Assembly (NCBI RefSeq): GCF_030546695.1
Contig: NZ_JAUOTP010000003.1
Location: 62,001 to 126,000, forward strand
Length of the DNA stretch: 64,000 bases
Source of the DNA: Sphingomonas natans
Lineage (GTDB): Bacteria; Pseudomonadota; Alphaproteobacteria; Sphingomonadales; Sphingomonadaceae
Reading direction: 5' to 3'
Part shown: positions 9,031 to 18,729 of the stretch, one piece after another
How positions within the stretch are numbered: the stretch's first letter is position 1
How the letters are laid out: the number at the start of each line of letters is the position of its first letter
Made by a program: the position numbers and the translations under genes
Notes under the pieces: generated by a model
What the model was told of the DNA's origin: nothing
What the model saw: the letters and a program-made list of their open reading frames with translations, nothing else
Databases searched by the model: none

Positions 9031-11432
9031 CTATCTGCGCAATAGGCTGTCTTTCAGCGTTACCTGCAGTGTGATGGCCCGCGGCGCACTCGCCGTCCCC
9101 AGTACGTCCCCCTGCCGCGTCACCGCGGTGCCGGTCCCCGTGGCGGTGGAGCCGACGACGGAGCCGGCAACCACGTACAGCTTGTTCGTCAAGTTTCGCC
9201 CGATCAGTGCGACTTCCCAAGGTTTGTTCGGGCCGCCGTTGAGGGTGACGGTGCCATTGAGTTGCCAATAGCGACCTTGGCGGTTGAGAGGGTTCGCCTC
9301 GGTCTGGGTGACGTAGGAGCTGCTGTAGGCGGTATCGAGCGCGATTGTGCCGCCAAGGCCGTCCGTGAACGCATGGTCGTAACCAATACCGGCCGTCAGG
9401 CCGAACCGCGGGGCCCGGAACAGTCTCTGCCCGGTCTGATCCTGATCCTGATAGGGATTAGCCGCCGTTCCGTAGGTCGATGCAGGTAGCCCCGGACTAC
9501 GGGGATTGAGATTACACCCGGCCGCGATCGCCTGCCCCGCATAACAGCCGCCGATGAAGTTGGTATATCGCGAATGATTGTAGGCAAGGGCCGCGTTGAG
9601 CGCGAGCCCGCGAAGCTGGTTGGGGCGGATAGTCGTGCTGAACTCCAGACCCTGTATTTTTGCGCCGCCGGCATTCTGCGTAAGCTGGGTGAAGGAGGCG
9701 TTGTCGTAGCGGGAAAGCTGCAGGCCACTGTACTTGTAATAATATCCAACGAGATCGAACAGCACCTGCCTGCCCGCCAGATACCCCTTCACGCCCCCCC
9801 TCCGCCGCCCCGGGCGGTCATCTGCCCATAGGACAAGTCCGTGCGCGGTAGCGTTTGATTGGCGGCCGATCGCAACGTTGCAGGAACGGTGTTGAAACCG
9901 CCCGAGGTGAAGCCTTCGCGATAGGCGGTATATAGCGTGAGGTTCGTATTGGGGCGGTAGGTAAGCGTGATCTCAGGCGAGAAATCGTGATAGTTTCGCT
10001 TCGGAGACAGCACGTCGATCGTGCTGCCAAACGATGTTCCGGTCAGCGATTTACGCTCCCACGAATAACGACCGCCGCCGGCCAGTTCGAGATCGTCCAG
10101 CAATTTATAGCGGGTCTGTCCGAAGACGGACGTCGCGCGCGTATGAACGTCGTAATATGTGGAGCCCACGAGGAATGGCGCGCCGAAATCGACGCCGAAC
10201 GCCTGCCGGATCTTGAAATGGGCGTCCTGATAGAACCCGCCAGCGAGGAAGTTGACCGGACCATCGAAATCCGTCGCCAGGCGCAGTTCCTGACTGAAAC
10301 CGTCCGCGACGATATCGTTGGAGGCGGCGAAATAAGGCACGTTGGAAAAGGTGAACGGATCGACCGATTTTTCTCCGAGCCGATAATAGCCGGTCACGGA
10401 GGACAGCGTGAAATCGCTGCCGATCTCTTGGTCGATGGCCAAGGACGACAGGAATTGCGTCGATTTGACGAAGGGAACGCCATCCTCGAGCGTGGGATCG
10501 AGGGCGGTGACACGTTGAGGGATGATCACACTGTAAAAGTTGCGGTTGAGCTTGCAGTCGATGGCTCCCGACAGCCGGCTGACGCCGCCGGGGCAGAAGA
10601 CGATCTGCGACCCGCCGGTCGGGCCCACGCCATCACGCGTTCTCTGCCCATAGGCGACCTTGCCTTTGAAAATGGCACCGCCCCCCGCAGGATTGTAATT
10701 GAGCGTGCCGCGAACGAATATGTCCTCAGCGTTGTATGTTTTGGCCGCCGGTCCTGGCGTTACATTGGGAATGGGCACCGCAACGTTGCGAAACCAGCCA
10801 TCTTCCTTCGAATAATACGCAACAATACGCGCGCCAAGCTTGTCCGTCACCGGTCCCGAGACGACCCCTTCGACATATCTTTGGTCCGCATTGAACTCGT
10901 AACCTGTGCGAAGCTTCATCTCGAGGTCGCGGCCCGGATCCTGCGATACCAGCGAGATGATGCCGCCCGGACTATTCTTGCCGTAGAACAGGGCCTGCGG
11001 GCCTTTCAATACCTCGACCCGGCCGAGATCGATCTGACCAAGCCTTATCGCGTTGCCGTAGCTGATCGGGACGCCATCCATGTTGAGCGTCACCGCCGTT
11101 TCTGTGGACGGATTCGAAATGCCGGAACCGATCCCGCGAAGATTGATCGAACCACCCACCTGATTCTGAGATTCGGCAATGACAAGTTGCGGCACCAGTT
11201 GGCTGATGCTTGACAGGGTTACGTTCGAATATCGGGAAAGCTGTTCCTGAGACAAAGCAGATACGGCGACCGGCACGTCCAATAAGCGCTCGTCGCGCTT
11301 ACGCGCCGTCACAATGATATCGCCCGATCCAAGGGTCGAGCCTTCCGTGTTTTGAGCATGTGCCGGCGGCATGGCTAGTAAAGCGCTAAACCCGATTACG
11401 GCTGCTCCCTGGCAGATCCTCTTCATCATCAT
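9031..11432 (-). pseudogene. TonB-dependent receptor, interrupted by a frameshift in a G7 run
   Basis: The 5' part (11432-9789) encodes a signal peptide (MMMKRICQGAAVIGFSALLA), TonB box DIIVTARKRDERLLDVPVAV, plug with IEVLKGPQALFYGKNSPGG and most of a barrel, ending abruptly after TDLSYGQMTARGGGGGA. The 3' part (9792-9031) continues without a gap as VKGYLAGRQVLFDLVGYYYK and carries the remaining barrel strands to ITLQVTLKDSLLRR. The break is at a run of seven C on the plus strand, 9794-9800; one extra base there would restore a receptor of about 800 residues. The join lacks the usual acidic/aromatic residues before the GxKG turn. It could be a true pseudogene, a contingency tract or a sequencing error. 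Substrate import is otherwise as for the 472-2772 receptor. Confidence 0.85.
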
Positions 11433-11798
11433 CCCCAGTCATCTTATTTTTTCGGAAACATAGTCCGCCGCGAGGCCACTGATGGGCACGTCGGCCGACC
11501 TAGTCCCACCGTTAAAGTGATCTCGGTGCGTATCTCTGCCAGAAACCGCAAAGCGCGTAATGGGAAGGCAGGACCGGTTGCTATCGATATCGCCGCTGCG
11601 ATTACGCGACCGATGACTTTGAAGAGAGGCAGTTGCTAGCGCCGACACGATAGAGCGGCCACGTGGCTCCTTCGTGAAGTTGCCATCAGAATACCAAATG
11701 CAGGCCTCAAATCCGTTCTCTGATCTCGATAGGCCGCTGGTTAAGCGGCATCGCGCAACCATATATGCGAACGGCCAATTCACTCTTCGCGATACATC
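11433..11798. other. intergenic stretch, no gene recognised
   Basis: Between the broken receptor and the mntH remnant. Frames here have no recognisable domain, signal peptide or convincing ribosome binding site. Probably decayed sequence and the receptor promoter. Confidence 0.5.
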
Positions 11799-12161
11799 CT
11801 AAAGCGCCCACTTGACACCGCTGAGATAAGGATCGGGCTCTCGTAGACCCGGCTTTCCATGAGCCCCGCGCCCATAGAGGTAAATTGGGCGCCCTGCCGT
11901 AGCGGAGCCGGCAGGCCTGGGCGAGATCGAGGCGACGACGAAGAGCAGGTCGAAACCGAAGCTAGCGCCCGCGGCGATGTCCGTCGCACAGTTCCCGGGA
12001 TCCATGTAGCCGACGGCAATCAACATGCCAGGGCCGACGAACCCTGCCACCCGTCGCGCGAGCGAACCCCCTGAAGGGACGACGACGCTGCCAACAGTCT
12101 CGGACGGGCAGAACGGTGCGGTTGCGACCGAAGGAAGTTTCACGCCGAATATTGATGTCAT
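11799..12161 (-). pseudogene. mntH: NRAMP (MntH-type) metal transporter, N-terminal remnant
   Basis: About residues 31-76 of this 120-codon frame match the start of NRAMP transporters: [20 protein letters not shown] followed by [17 protein letters not shown]. The DPGN metal-binding motif of transmembrane helix 1 is intact. After helix 1b/2 the match stops and is replaced by unrelated, Pro/Gly/Arg-rich residues. A working transporter needs about 11 helices and over 400 residues, so this is a 5' fragment. Alphaproteobacterial MntH normally has a tryptophan or phenylalanine after DPGN where a cysteine stands here, another sign of decay. Confidence 0.75.
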
Positions 12162-12408
12162 CTCCGCGATCTAGACTGCGAGCGCCGGCAATCAATCACG
12201 GGGGGCTTCAAGCGCGAAAATCAAAGCTTTCGCGGGCATTCCCTGTCCGCTCCTAGTCGGCTCAGCGTAGCGCCATAGGGAGCCGTCCGACATATGGACG
12301 CCTTCTTTTTTCGTTCGTCGAGCAGCGCAATGCCCCTTCGCCTCGGAGGCGGCCCGTGGCGGTCGGTTACGCCGTGGCTCGCGGCGTGGTCGCAGCCGCG
12401 AGCTAAGC

Positions 12409-13596
12409 CTACGCTATGGTCGGTCGGCGCTCCGTAAGGAAGAGAAGGAACGCCGCTGTAGCCGATACCGCTCCCAATGAGGCGGTGGCCGTCCAGCCTC
12501 CCTGGTCCAAGCTCAAGGTCGCGAGCGTCGAGCCAAGAGCCCCGGCAAGGAAGACGATTGTCATGTAAACCGCATTGATGCGTCCGCGAGCCTCTGGAAG
12601 GATCGAGAAGAGCACGCGTTGGCCGAGCACCTGGTTCATCTGGGTCGCCGCATCGAGCAGGATGGCGGCCGCAGCGAGCAGAATCAGCGCATGCGCGGCC
12701 GCCGCCCAGCCCGCGATCAGAAACGCGACGATCGCCGATGCGAGCGCCGCTGCCGTGCCAGCTCGAACATATCCGCGATCACCGAGCCGTCCCGCGATCG
12801 GGGCTGCCAGCGCTCCGCCGGCTCCGGCCAGCGCGAACAACGCGATACCGGCCTGACCGAGGCCGAAACGCCCCGCGAGCAGCAGTGGCACCGCCGTCCA
12901 GAACAGGTTGAACGTTGCGAACATCGTCGCCTGGTAGGCCGTGCGTCGCCGGATCGCTGGCGTTTTCACAAGCAGCGAAAGGCTCGACAGCAAGAGCTGC
13001 CCATAGCGCAATACCGGCTCGGGCCGCCGCTCCGGGACGGTGCGCGCAATGAGCAGCGCCAGTGCCGCCATGCCAAGTGCGGAGACTCCGAAAATCGCGC
13101 GCCAGCCGGCCACGGCGGCAAGGCCGTTCGCCAATGGGCGGGCCAGCATGATGCCGGTGATCAGCCCGCCCATGATATTGCCGACGACCCGGCCGCGGCT
13201 GTCGTGCGGCGCCAGATGGGCGGCAAGCGGCACCATGATCTGGGCGCCGACCGAGCAAAAGCCAGTCGCGAACGAAAACAGAAGAAAGCTCACCGCGTCG
13301 GCGGCCATCCAGGTACCGAACAGTCCGCAGCATGCTCCCGCCGTCAGCAGCAGGATCAGCCGCTTGTTCTCGACGCGATCCGCGAGCGAGACGACGAAGA
13401 ACAAGCCCGCGCCATAACCCAGCTGCGTCGATGTGACGACGAGGCCCGCGACCCCGCCATGAAGGCCCAACGCCGGCGCGATCTCGCCGATCAGCGCTTG
13501 CGCATAATAGAGGTTCGCCACCATCAGCCCGCAGGCGACCGAGAATATGGCGGTGAGGGCAGGGCCGATGCCCGGTCCGCGCGTCTTGCTGTTCAT
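12409..13596 (-). CDS. major facilitator superfamily (MFS) transporter
   Basis: 395 residues with about 12 hydrophobic helices. The MFS A-motif-like loop is seen between helices 2 and 3 (VSLADRVENKRLILL) and again in the second half (GRLGDRGYVRAGTA). Proton-driven export of a small molecule is the likely role, similar to the YgaY/arabinose-efflux type. It starts 7 bp after the stop of the preceding gene at 13603, so the two are probably one transcription unit. Confidence 0.9.
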   Translation of the reverse strand: MNSKTRGPGIGPALTAIFSVACGLMVANLYYAQALIGEIAPALGLHGGVAGLVVTSTQLGYGAGLFFVVSLADRVENKRLILLLTAGACCGLFGTWMAADAVSFLLFSFATGFCSVGAQIMVPLAAHLAPHDSRGRVVGNIMGGLITGIMLARPLANGLAAVAGWRAIFGVSALGMAALALLIARTVPERRPEPVLRYGQLLLSSLSLLVKTPAIRRRTAYQATMFATFNLFWTAVPLLLAGRFGLGQAGIALFALAGAGGALAAPIAGRLGDRGYVRAGTAAALASAIVAFLIAGWAAAAHALILLAAAAILLDAATQMNQVLGQRVLFSILPEARGRINAVYMTIVFLAGALGSTLATLSLDQGGWTATASLGAVSATAAFLLFLTERRPTIA

Positions 13597-13602
13597 CGCG
13601 AC

Positions 13603-14253
13603 TCAGGCTGCTGCGCTTGAGGTTCGATGCGCTTCGATCGTCTGATAAGCTCCGCCCATGAGCGCCGTGACCTCAGCCGCGCTCAGTACATAGTGCGGCT
13701 CATATCCAAGGCCGCGCCGCCTGGTGCGCCTCCAGTGCTCTACATAGAGACCCTGGTTAGGACCGAAGACGAGATTGATGTGACGCGCCAGCTTCGGAGG
13801 CCCGTGAGGCGAATAGGCGATCCGAAAGATGGAAATGTCGGCCACGTAGGGCCCGACCATCACCCAGACGTGACCGTTACAGTCATAAGCTTCGGTAGAG
13901 CAGGAAGCCGCCCCGCCGCGTGGCGAGCGATCACCGAAAACGGCTTCGCCCTCCACCGTCAGCGTTCCGGCAACGACCTGGATCGGGCCGCGCAACACCC
14001 TTTCGAGCTGAACCGCGAAAGCTGCGCTCATCGCTGCACAGGCCGCGGGGACGTCGAGAAAGATCGTGAGGAGATCGACGGCGCTCGTCGTCAGCACGGC
14101 GCGATCCCGGTCATTCATCTCATACGCTTTGAAGGCCTTCGCCGCGGGCCAGCCGTGCTGCCTGGCTATCAGCTTACCAAGCTCGGTGAGGTCTTTCGCG
14201 ACGGACATCGCGAGCAGATAGCGGCGTGTGCCGGTCAGCGCCAGCGCTCGCAC
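13603..14253 (-). CDS. hypothetical protein, possible transglutaminase-like fold
   Basis: Up to 216 residues; a start at 14208 (MSVAKDLTELGKLIARQHGW) is equally possible because neither has a clear ribosome binding site. No family is recognised with certainty. The stretch CSTEAYDCNGHVWVMVGPYV followed by ADISIFRIAYS contains Cys, His and Asp in an order and spacing that recall transglutaminase/cysteine-peptidase-like proteins, but this is only a resemblance. It is close to, and codirectional with, the MFS gene. Confidence 0.6.
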   Translation of the reverse strand: MRALALTGTRRYLLAMSVAKDLTELGKLIARQHGWPAAKAFKAYEMNDRDRAVLTTSAVDLLTIFLDVPAACAAMSAAFAVQLERVLRGPIQVVAGTLTVEGEAVFGDRSPRGGAASCSTEAYDCNGHVWVMVGPYVADISIFRIAYSPHGPPKLARHINLVFGPNQGLYVEHWRRTRRRGLGYEPHYVLSAAEVTALMGGAYQTIEAHRTSSAAA

Positions 14254-14325
14254 TCCGGAGGCTGACAGCGCCAGGCGTCCAGCTGCTCGCCGCAGCCGGC
14301 GGCTCCGTGCGCCGAGCGTGCCGCG

Positions 14326-16371
14326 TCAATCAAGAAAGCTGCGAATCCGTCGCGCGCGTGCGGGATGGCTCATTTTCTTGAGCGCCTTGGCCTCGATCTG
14401 GCGGATCCGTTCGCGGGTCACGCCGAACTGCTGTCCGACTTCCTCGAGCGTGTGATCGGTGTCCATGCCAATGCCAAAGCGCATGCGCAGCACCCGCTCC
14501 TCGCGCGGCGTAAGCGCCGAGAGCGCGTGCGTCACGTTTTCCTTGAGACTGGCTTGGATCGCCGCATTGACCGGGATCACGGCATCCTTGTCTTCGATGA
14601 AATCGCCAAGCTTGCTGTCGTCCTCTTCGCCCACCGGGGAATCGAGCGAGACCGGCTCCTTGGCAATCTTCATAACCGCCCGGATTTTCGCCAGCGGCAT
14701 CGAGAGGCGCTCGGCCAGCTCCTCCGGCGTCGCCTCGCGACCGGTCTCGTGGAGGAACTGGCGGCTGGTGCGGACCAGCTTGTTGATCGTGTCGATCATG
14801 TGGACTGGGATGCGGATCGTTCGCGCCTGATCTGCGATTGAACGGGTGATCGCCTGTCGGATCCACCACGAGGCGTAGGTGCTGAACTTGTAGCCGCGGC
14901 GATATTCGAACTTATCGACCGCCTTCATCAGGCCGATATTGCCTTCCTGAATGAGATCAAGGAATTGCAGGCCGCGGTTCGTATATTTTTTAGCGATTGA
15001 GATGACCAAGCGGAGATTCGCCTCGACCATTTCCTTCTTGGCAATGCGCGCCTCGCGCTCGCCCTTCTGGACCATGTTGACGATCCGGCGGAACTCGGTG
15101 AGCGCCATGCCCGTCGCCTGCGCGATCTCGGCGATCTCGGCGCGGACGCGCTCGACCGCGGCGCCCTCGACGGTCGCAAACGCGATCCACTTCTTGTCGA
15201 CCGTCCCGACGCGCTCGAGCCAGCCTTCCTCGGTCTCGTGACCGACATAGCGATTTAGAAAGTCCGTACGAGGGACTTTGTGGCGTTCCGCCATGCGCAG
15301 CATCTGTCCGCTTAGCGCGGTCAGCCTGCGGTTGAACGAGTAGAGCTGGTCGAGCAACTCCTCGATCAACGCACTACGAAATTTGACGCCCTCGACCTCG
15401 GCGGTGAGCTGCTCGCGGAGCTGCTGATACTCTCGCTCCCGCGCCGCCGGGAAAGCCGCTCCCAAGCCCATCGCCGCCATGCGCGCGCGCTGCAGGTCTG
15501 CGAAACTCCGATAGACCGTCGTGATCGTCGCGAACCGCGCCAGCGCCTGCGGCTTGAGCTGCTGCTCCATTTGGGCGAGGCTCAGCGCATTGTCTTCCTC
15601 ATCCTCGTCGTCGGATGGCCGCGACGGATGATTTTCGGCGCCTTCCGGACCTTCGTCGGCGGACGCGTCCTCGGTTTCCTCTTCCTCCTTGAAGGATGGC
15701 CCAGCAGACGTTGCGCTGATCTCGCCGCTATCGTCTTCCCCGGCACGCGCGGCCTGCTCGGGCGTCGGCCCACGGGAGATCATCGCGTCGAGATCGAGGA
15801 TCTCGCGCAACTGCATCGTGCCGTCATCGAGCCGCCTCGACCAGTCGATGATCTGGGTAAAGGTCAGCGCGCTCTCGCAGAGCCCCCGGATCATTGTATC
15901 GCGCCCGGCCTCGATCCGCTTGGCGACCGCGGCCTCACCCTCGCGGGTGAGATATTCGACCGTGCCCATCTCGCGCAGATACATGCGGACCGGATCGCTC
16001 GTACGGTCGATGACCTCTTTCGTCGGCGGCTGCGCAAAGACGGCCGAGCTCTCATCGGCTTCATTGGAGGCCTCAGCCCTATCGGCATTGTCGTCGTCCG
16101 GCCGTTCGCCATCGGCATCGTCGTCGTCACCGGCAGTTTCATTTTCGACGATGGTGACGCCCATCTCGTTGATGGCTGCCATCACGTCCTCGATCTGTCC
16201 GGACGTCATTTCGTCCTGCGGCAACGCCATGGCGAGCTGTTTGTGGGTGACGTAGCCCTGCGCCTTGGCCCGAGCGATGAGATTCCTGACACCGGCCTCA
16301 TTCAACTCGATCAGCGGCGCACCTCCTGCGTCGTGATCGCTGTCGGGCTCTGGCGTCATTGTACTGGCCAT
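14326..16371 (-). CDS. rpoD: RNA polymerase sigma-70 factor RpoD (primary type)
   Basis: 681 residues with all parts of a group 1 sigma factor. Region 1.1 is around residues 20-75 ([17 protein letters not shown]), region 1.2 around 118-160 ([12 protein letters not shown]), then a long acidic non-conserved region (about 160-400). Region 2 shows in [20 protein letters not shown] and [20 protein letters not shown], region 3 in [14 protein letters not shown], and region 4.2 in [20 protein letters not shown]. It directs RNA polymerase to housekeeping promoters. In sphingomonads rpoD normally follows dnaG. Here no dnaG is near and the neighbours are accessory genes, so this may be a second copy. 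It is complete and shows no damage. Confidence 0.95.
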   Translation of the reverse strand: MASTMTPEPDSDHDAGGAPLIELNEAGVRNLIARAKAQGYVTHKQLAMALPQDEMTSGQIEDVMAAINEMGVTIVENETAGDDDDADGERPDDDNADRAEASNEADESSAVFAQPPTKEVIDRTSDPVRMYLREMGTVEYLTREGEAAVAKRIEAGRDTMIRGLCESALTFTQIIDWSRRLDDGTMQLREILDLDAMISRGPTPEQAARAGEDDSGEISATSAGPSFKEEEETEDASADEGPEGAENHPSRPSDDEDEEDNALSLAQMEQQLKPQALARFATITTVYRSFADLQRARMAAMGLGAAFPAAREREYQQLREQLTAEVEGVKFRSALIEELLDQLYSFNRRLTALSGQMLRMAERHKVPRTDFLNRYVGHETEEGWLERVGTVDKKWIAFATVEGAAVERVRAEIAEIAQATGMALTEFRRIVNMVQKGEREARIAKKEMVEANLRLVISIAKKYTNRGLQFLDLIQEGNIGLMKAVDKFEYRRGYKFSTYASWWIRQAITRSIADQARTIRIPVHMIDTINKLVRTSRQFLHETGREATPEELAERLSMPLAKIRAVMKIAKEPVSLDSPVGEEDDSKLGDFIEDKDAVIPVNAAIQASLKENVTHALSALTPREERVLRMRFGIGMDTDHTLEEVGQQFGVTRERIRQIEAKALKKMSHPARARRIRSFLD

Positions 16372-16544
16372 TTTGTCGTTTCAGATCCTGATGCGTGCGC
16401 AAGAAGGTGCCTTTGCGCTCCTACGCTTAAGAAAGTCCGATGTGAGGCGACGGTGAGACGAGCGCGAACTACCTCTCCCTGACGGCGTCTGGGCGTCAAA
16501 TGCTGCTCAGGCGAAACAGACATGCACGGCGGCGGCCTGATAAG

Positions 16545-16826
16545 TTATTGCGCGGGGGTCGCCTTTTCAATGACGCTCTCGAGCTTCGCTCGGTCGCTGT
16601 CAGAATAGTCCCCTACTCGATCGCACTCGATCTTGTGCTGCAGGAATGTGTAACAGCTCCGGTCCGGCTGTGCCGCGATATAAGCGTATCGAGCGATGAC
16701 TAGCAGCAGCGCGAGCACGATGAGCCAACGCACGGCCCGCAACCAGCCGTCATTGCGACCTGAAGATGTCGGACGTCGGCGCACACTGGTCTTGCTCCCG
16801 CGTCGCGGGGATTGCTTCGTGGCCAC
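16545..16826 (-). CDS. small single-pass membrane protein, hypothetical
   Basis: 93 residues with a GTG start. A basic N-terminus (about residues 1-30, many Arg/Lys/Ser) leads into one transmembrane helix (LRAVRWLIVLALLLVIARYA, about 29-48), then a short segment with two cysteines (SCYTFLQHKIEC) that would be periplasmic and could form a disulfide. No family recognised. It stands alone upstream of rpoD on the same strand. Confidence 0.55.
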   Translation of the reverse strand: MATKQSPRRGSKTSVRRRPTSSGRNDGWLRAVRWLIVLALLLVIARYAYIAAQPDRSCYTFLQHKIECDRVGDYSDSDRAKLESVIEKATPAQ

Positions 16827-17144
16827 TACCTTGTATCGCTCCGATCATCGCAAGGTGGCAGCCGGCGCCGCCCCTCGAGCTTTGTGGGATGCGCCGTTAT
16901 CAGCGAGCCGGATCGCCGTCCACCGGACGGCTTAGCCCGTTGCACCACAATGAGGCTTCCCGGATAGAAAGACGTGTTGGACCCGGCCCGCCACTCGCGG
17001 AACGAGTAGCGAAAATTTGACAGTCCGCTTGACCCGTCCTCCAGCCAAACCAGATGCTCATCCCGCTGGATATTCGCTCGCGAAGTTCCGTTAGTTAGCC
17101 TAGACGGCATGCCTTCCCAGCTCCCGCGCAGGCAGAAGCCGAAA
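16827..17144. other. intergenic stretch, no gene recognised
   Basis: A minus-strand frame crosses this stretch ([19 protein letters not shown]) but has no recognised domain and runs antisense into rpsU. I see no convincing gene. It should contain the rpsU promoter. Confidence 0.4.
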
Positions 17145-17345
17145 ATGCAGATCATCGTTCGCGACAACAATATCGACCAGGCGCTCCGAGCGCTCAAGAA
17201 GAAGCTTCAACGCGAAGGCATATACCGCGAGATGAAGCTTCGTCGGCACTATGAGAAACCCTCCGAGAAGCGCGCGCGCGAGCATGCGGCCGCAGTCAGC
17301 CGTGCCCGGAAGGCCGATCGCAAGCGAGCGGAGCGGGATCGGTAA
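17145..17345 (+). CDS. rpsU: 30S ribosomal protein bS21
   Basis: 66 residues starting [20 protein letters not shown] and continuing to the basic tail [19 protein letters not shown], a full-length match to alphaproteobacterial bS21. The frame extends 12 codons upstream, but MQII is the family start and was chosen. bS21 binds the platform of the small subunit near the anti-Shine-Dalgarno end. Many sphingomonads carry more than one copy, and an isolated copy next to an rpoD gene is noteworthy. Confidence 0.93.
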   Translation: MQIIVRDNNIDQALRALKKKLQREGIYREMKLRRHYEKPSEKRAREHAAAVSRARKADRKRAERDR

Positions 17346-17545
17346 CAGAAGTCGCTGGCAGCAGACACCTCGCTGTCCCCTACTTTGGGCGCTCATTGAC
17401 GTTTTATTGCCCCGCGTAACGATCGACCACCTGAGCGTGGTCGTCTCGGAGCCGAACTGGTCGGCCACGAGCGTTCCACTTGCTTTCGCCCTTGCAGACG
17501 CCTGCCGGGCGCAAATCAAAAGCGACATCAATGCCGAGGGCGAGA

Positions 17546-18079
17546 CTAACGCACGCGATGGAGCTCGCGATAATAGTGCGTTCCGTCCTTCAAATCATCC
17601 GCTTCAATAATCAACGTATCACCCGAAAGCTTGTACGGTCGTATCTGGTCTGTATTGGTGTAAGTCGTATCTAACGCGCCTTCTACCTCATGATGAATAA
17701 GGTGATTGACCTTGTCCACACGGTAGGTCCCAAAGTAGCTGACGAAAGCGCCATATGCCTGCGTTTTCTCAGCGTCGGTTGGTTTCTTGCTATCTGCGGC
17801 GAACGCCGGCAGCGGCGGATCGCGCATGATCTGAACGCTGAGGTGGCCCGTCTTGTCGTACATGAAGTACCCGCGTGGATGGGCGCCGTAAGGCGTCTTC
17901 ACCGCTCCATCCTTCGACATATTCTCAAAACGGACGAGGCGCCACGTGCCGACCAACCCCCATTCATCCACGGGCGCGGCATGATCCGTTTGCGTTACCG
18001 CATGCTGCGAAGCGAAAACCGGGGGCATGATCGTCAGTGACGTCAGCACGAGCGCTCTAAAGAACAATGTATTTCCCAA
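17546..18079 (-). CDS. lipocalin-like domain protein, probably exported
   Basis: About 177 residues from a TTG at 18079; a shorter start at 18028 is also possible, and the frame stays open to 18241 with unlikely sequence. The N-terminus LGNTLFFRALVLTSLTIMPP with VFASQ resembles a signal peptide. The mature part has the lipocalin-5 pattern: LVGTWRLVRFENMSKDG, then HPRGYFMYDKTGHLSVQIMR, and YFGTYRVDKVNHLIHHEVEG. Members form an 8-stranded barrel; ligands are mostly unknown. It is convergent with rpsU. Confidence 0.75.
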   Translation of the reverse strand: MGNTLFFRALVLTSLTIMPPVFASQHAVTQTDHAAPVDEWGLVGTWRLVRFENMSKDGAVKTPYGAHPRGYFMYDKTGHLSVQIMRDPPLPAFAADSKKPTDAEKTQAYGAFVSYFGTYRVDKVNHLIHHEVEGALDTTYTNTDQIRPYKLSGDTLIIEADDLKDGTHYYRELHRVR

Positions 18080-18495
18080 CCGATAGAGCCATAAGTCAGT
18101 TTGGTTCAGTCGACCGATGTCCGCAAGCGGGCGCGAGACGCCCGGCGGGTCCGTGGCAGGGAGAGTTGCGGACCCCCCAGATCCCCACGGCAAAGACGAT
18201 ATAACGAGCTTGCGCCCCCTGCCGCCAAAGCGATGGGACATTCGTCCATCGATGCTGCACTCGATGTACGCCGCCCCTGGAATGACGGACGATTTCTCGC
18301 CCGAAGAGCATTCAAGCCGCCGCCTTCTACCGCCGGCGACGATTGGAACGACGTCTGGCGTCGCCGATCGCGCGTGGGAAGACCGAGGGCGTTGAAGAGC
18401 GCTTCAGTCCCTTGGACGGGCGCGTGATTGTCTAAGCGCCCTCGACAAAACCGGACATCTCACTATCTAGGTGTTACCACTAGAAAGGTTTGACG
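18080..18495. other. intergenic stretch upstream of the toxin-antitoxin pair
   Basis: No gene is supported; frames in this stretch are Arg/Pro-rich and lack ribosome binding sites. Its right end holds an imperfect palindrome described separately. Confidence 0.4.
18466..18484. promoter_or_regulatory. imperfect palindrome, possible antitoxin operator
   Basis: The sequence TCTAGGTGTTACCACTAGA is an inverted repeat (6 of 8 arm positions pair, 3-nt centre) ending 11 bp before the antitoxin ATG. Type II antitoxins usually bind such palindromes to repress their own operon. The binding is inferred. Confidence 0.4.
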
Positions 18496-18729
18496 ATGGA
18501 CCGGGCGATCAGTGCCAGCGACGCCAATCAGCGTTTCTCCGAGATGCTCCGCGAGGTGCAGGAAGGCGAAACCTTCGTCGTGACGTCGCGCGGTCGGCCC
18601 GTCGCCAAAGTGTCACCGATCGACGATCTCGATCGGCAGGATCCCGCGCTCGACGCGCTGCTCGACTTTGTTGCGACCCTTCCCCGCCGCCATGGAAAGG
18701 CGTGGCGACGCGAGGATCTTTACGAGTGA
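18496..18729 (+). CDS. type II antitoxin, Phd/YefM family
   Basis: 77 residues. The N-terminal fold is typical of Phd/YefM: ISASDANQRFSEMLREVQEG, then FVVTSRGRPVAKVSPID, which forms the dimeric DNA-binding half. The C-terminal tail (about 50-77, DFVATLPRRHGKAWRRED) should wrap the toxin. The ATG at 18496 has AAAGG 7-11 nt upstream. Its TGA overlaps the GTG start of the PIN toxin (GTGA), the classic coupled arrangement. It should neutralise the toxin and repress the operon. Confidence 0.88.
   Translation: MDRAISASDANQRFSEMLREVQEGETFVVTSRGRPVAKVSPIDDLDRQDPALDALLDFVATLPRRHGKAWRREDLYE

Noticed and set aside
9987-11213. Plus-strand frame of 408 codons antisense to the broken receptor
   Set aside because: GC-rich shadow frame; the minus strand clearly encodes plug and barrel.
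11439-11783. Minus-strand frame of 114 codons beside the mntH remnant
   Set aside because: No domain, odd composition and no ribosome binding site.
15571-16482. Plus-strand frame of 303 codons antisense to rpoD
   Set aside because: It opposes the acidic region of RpoD and has no domain.
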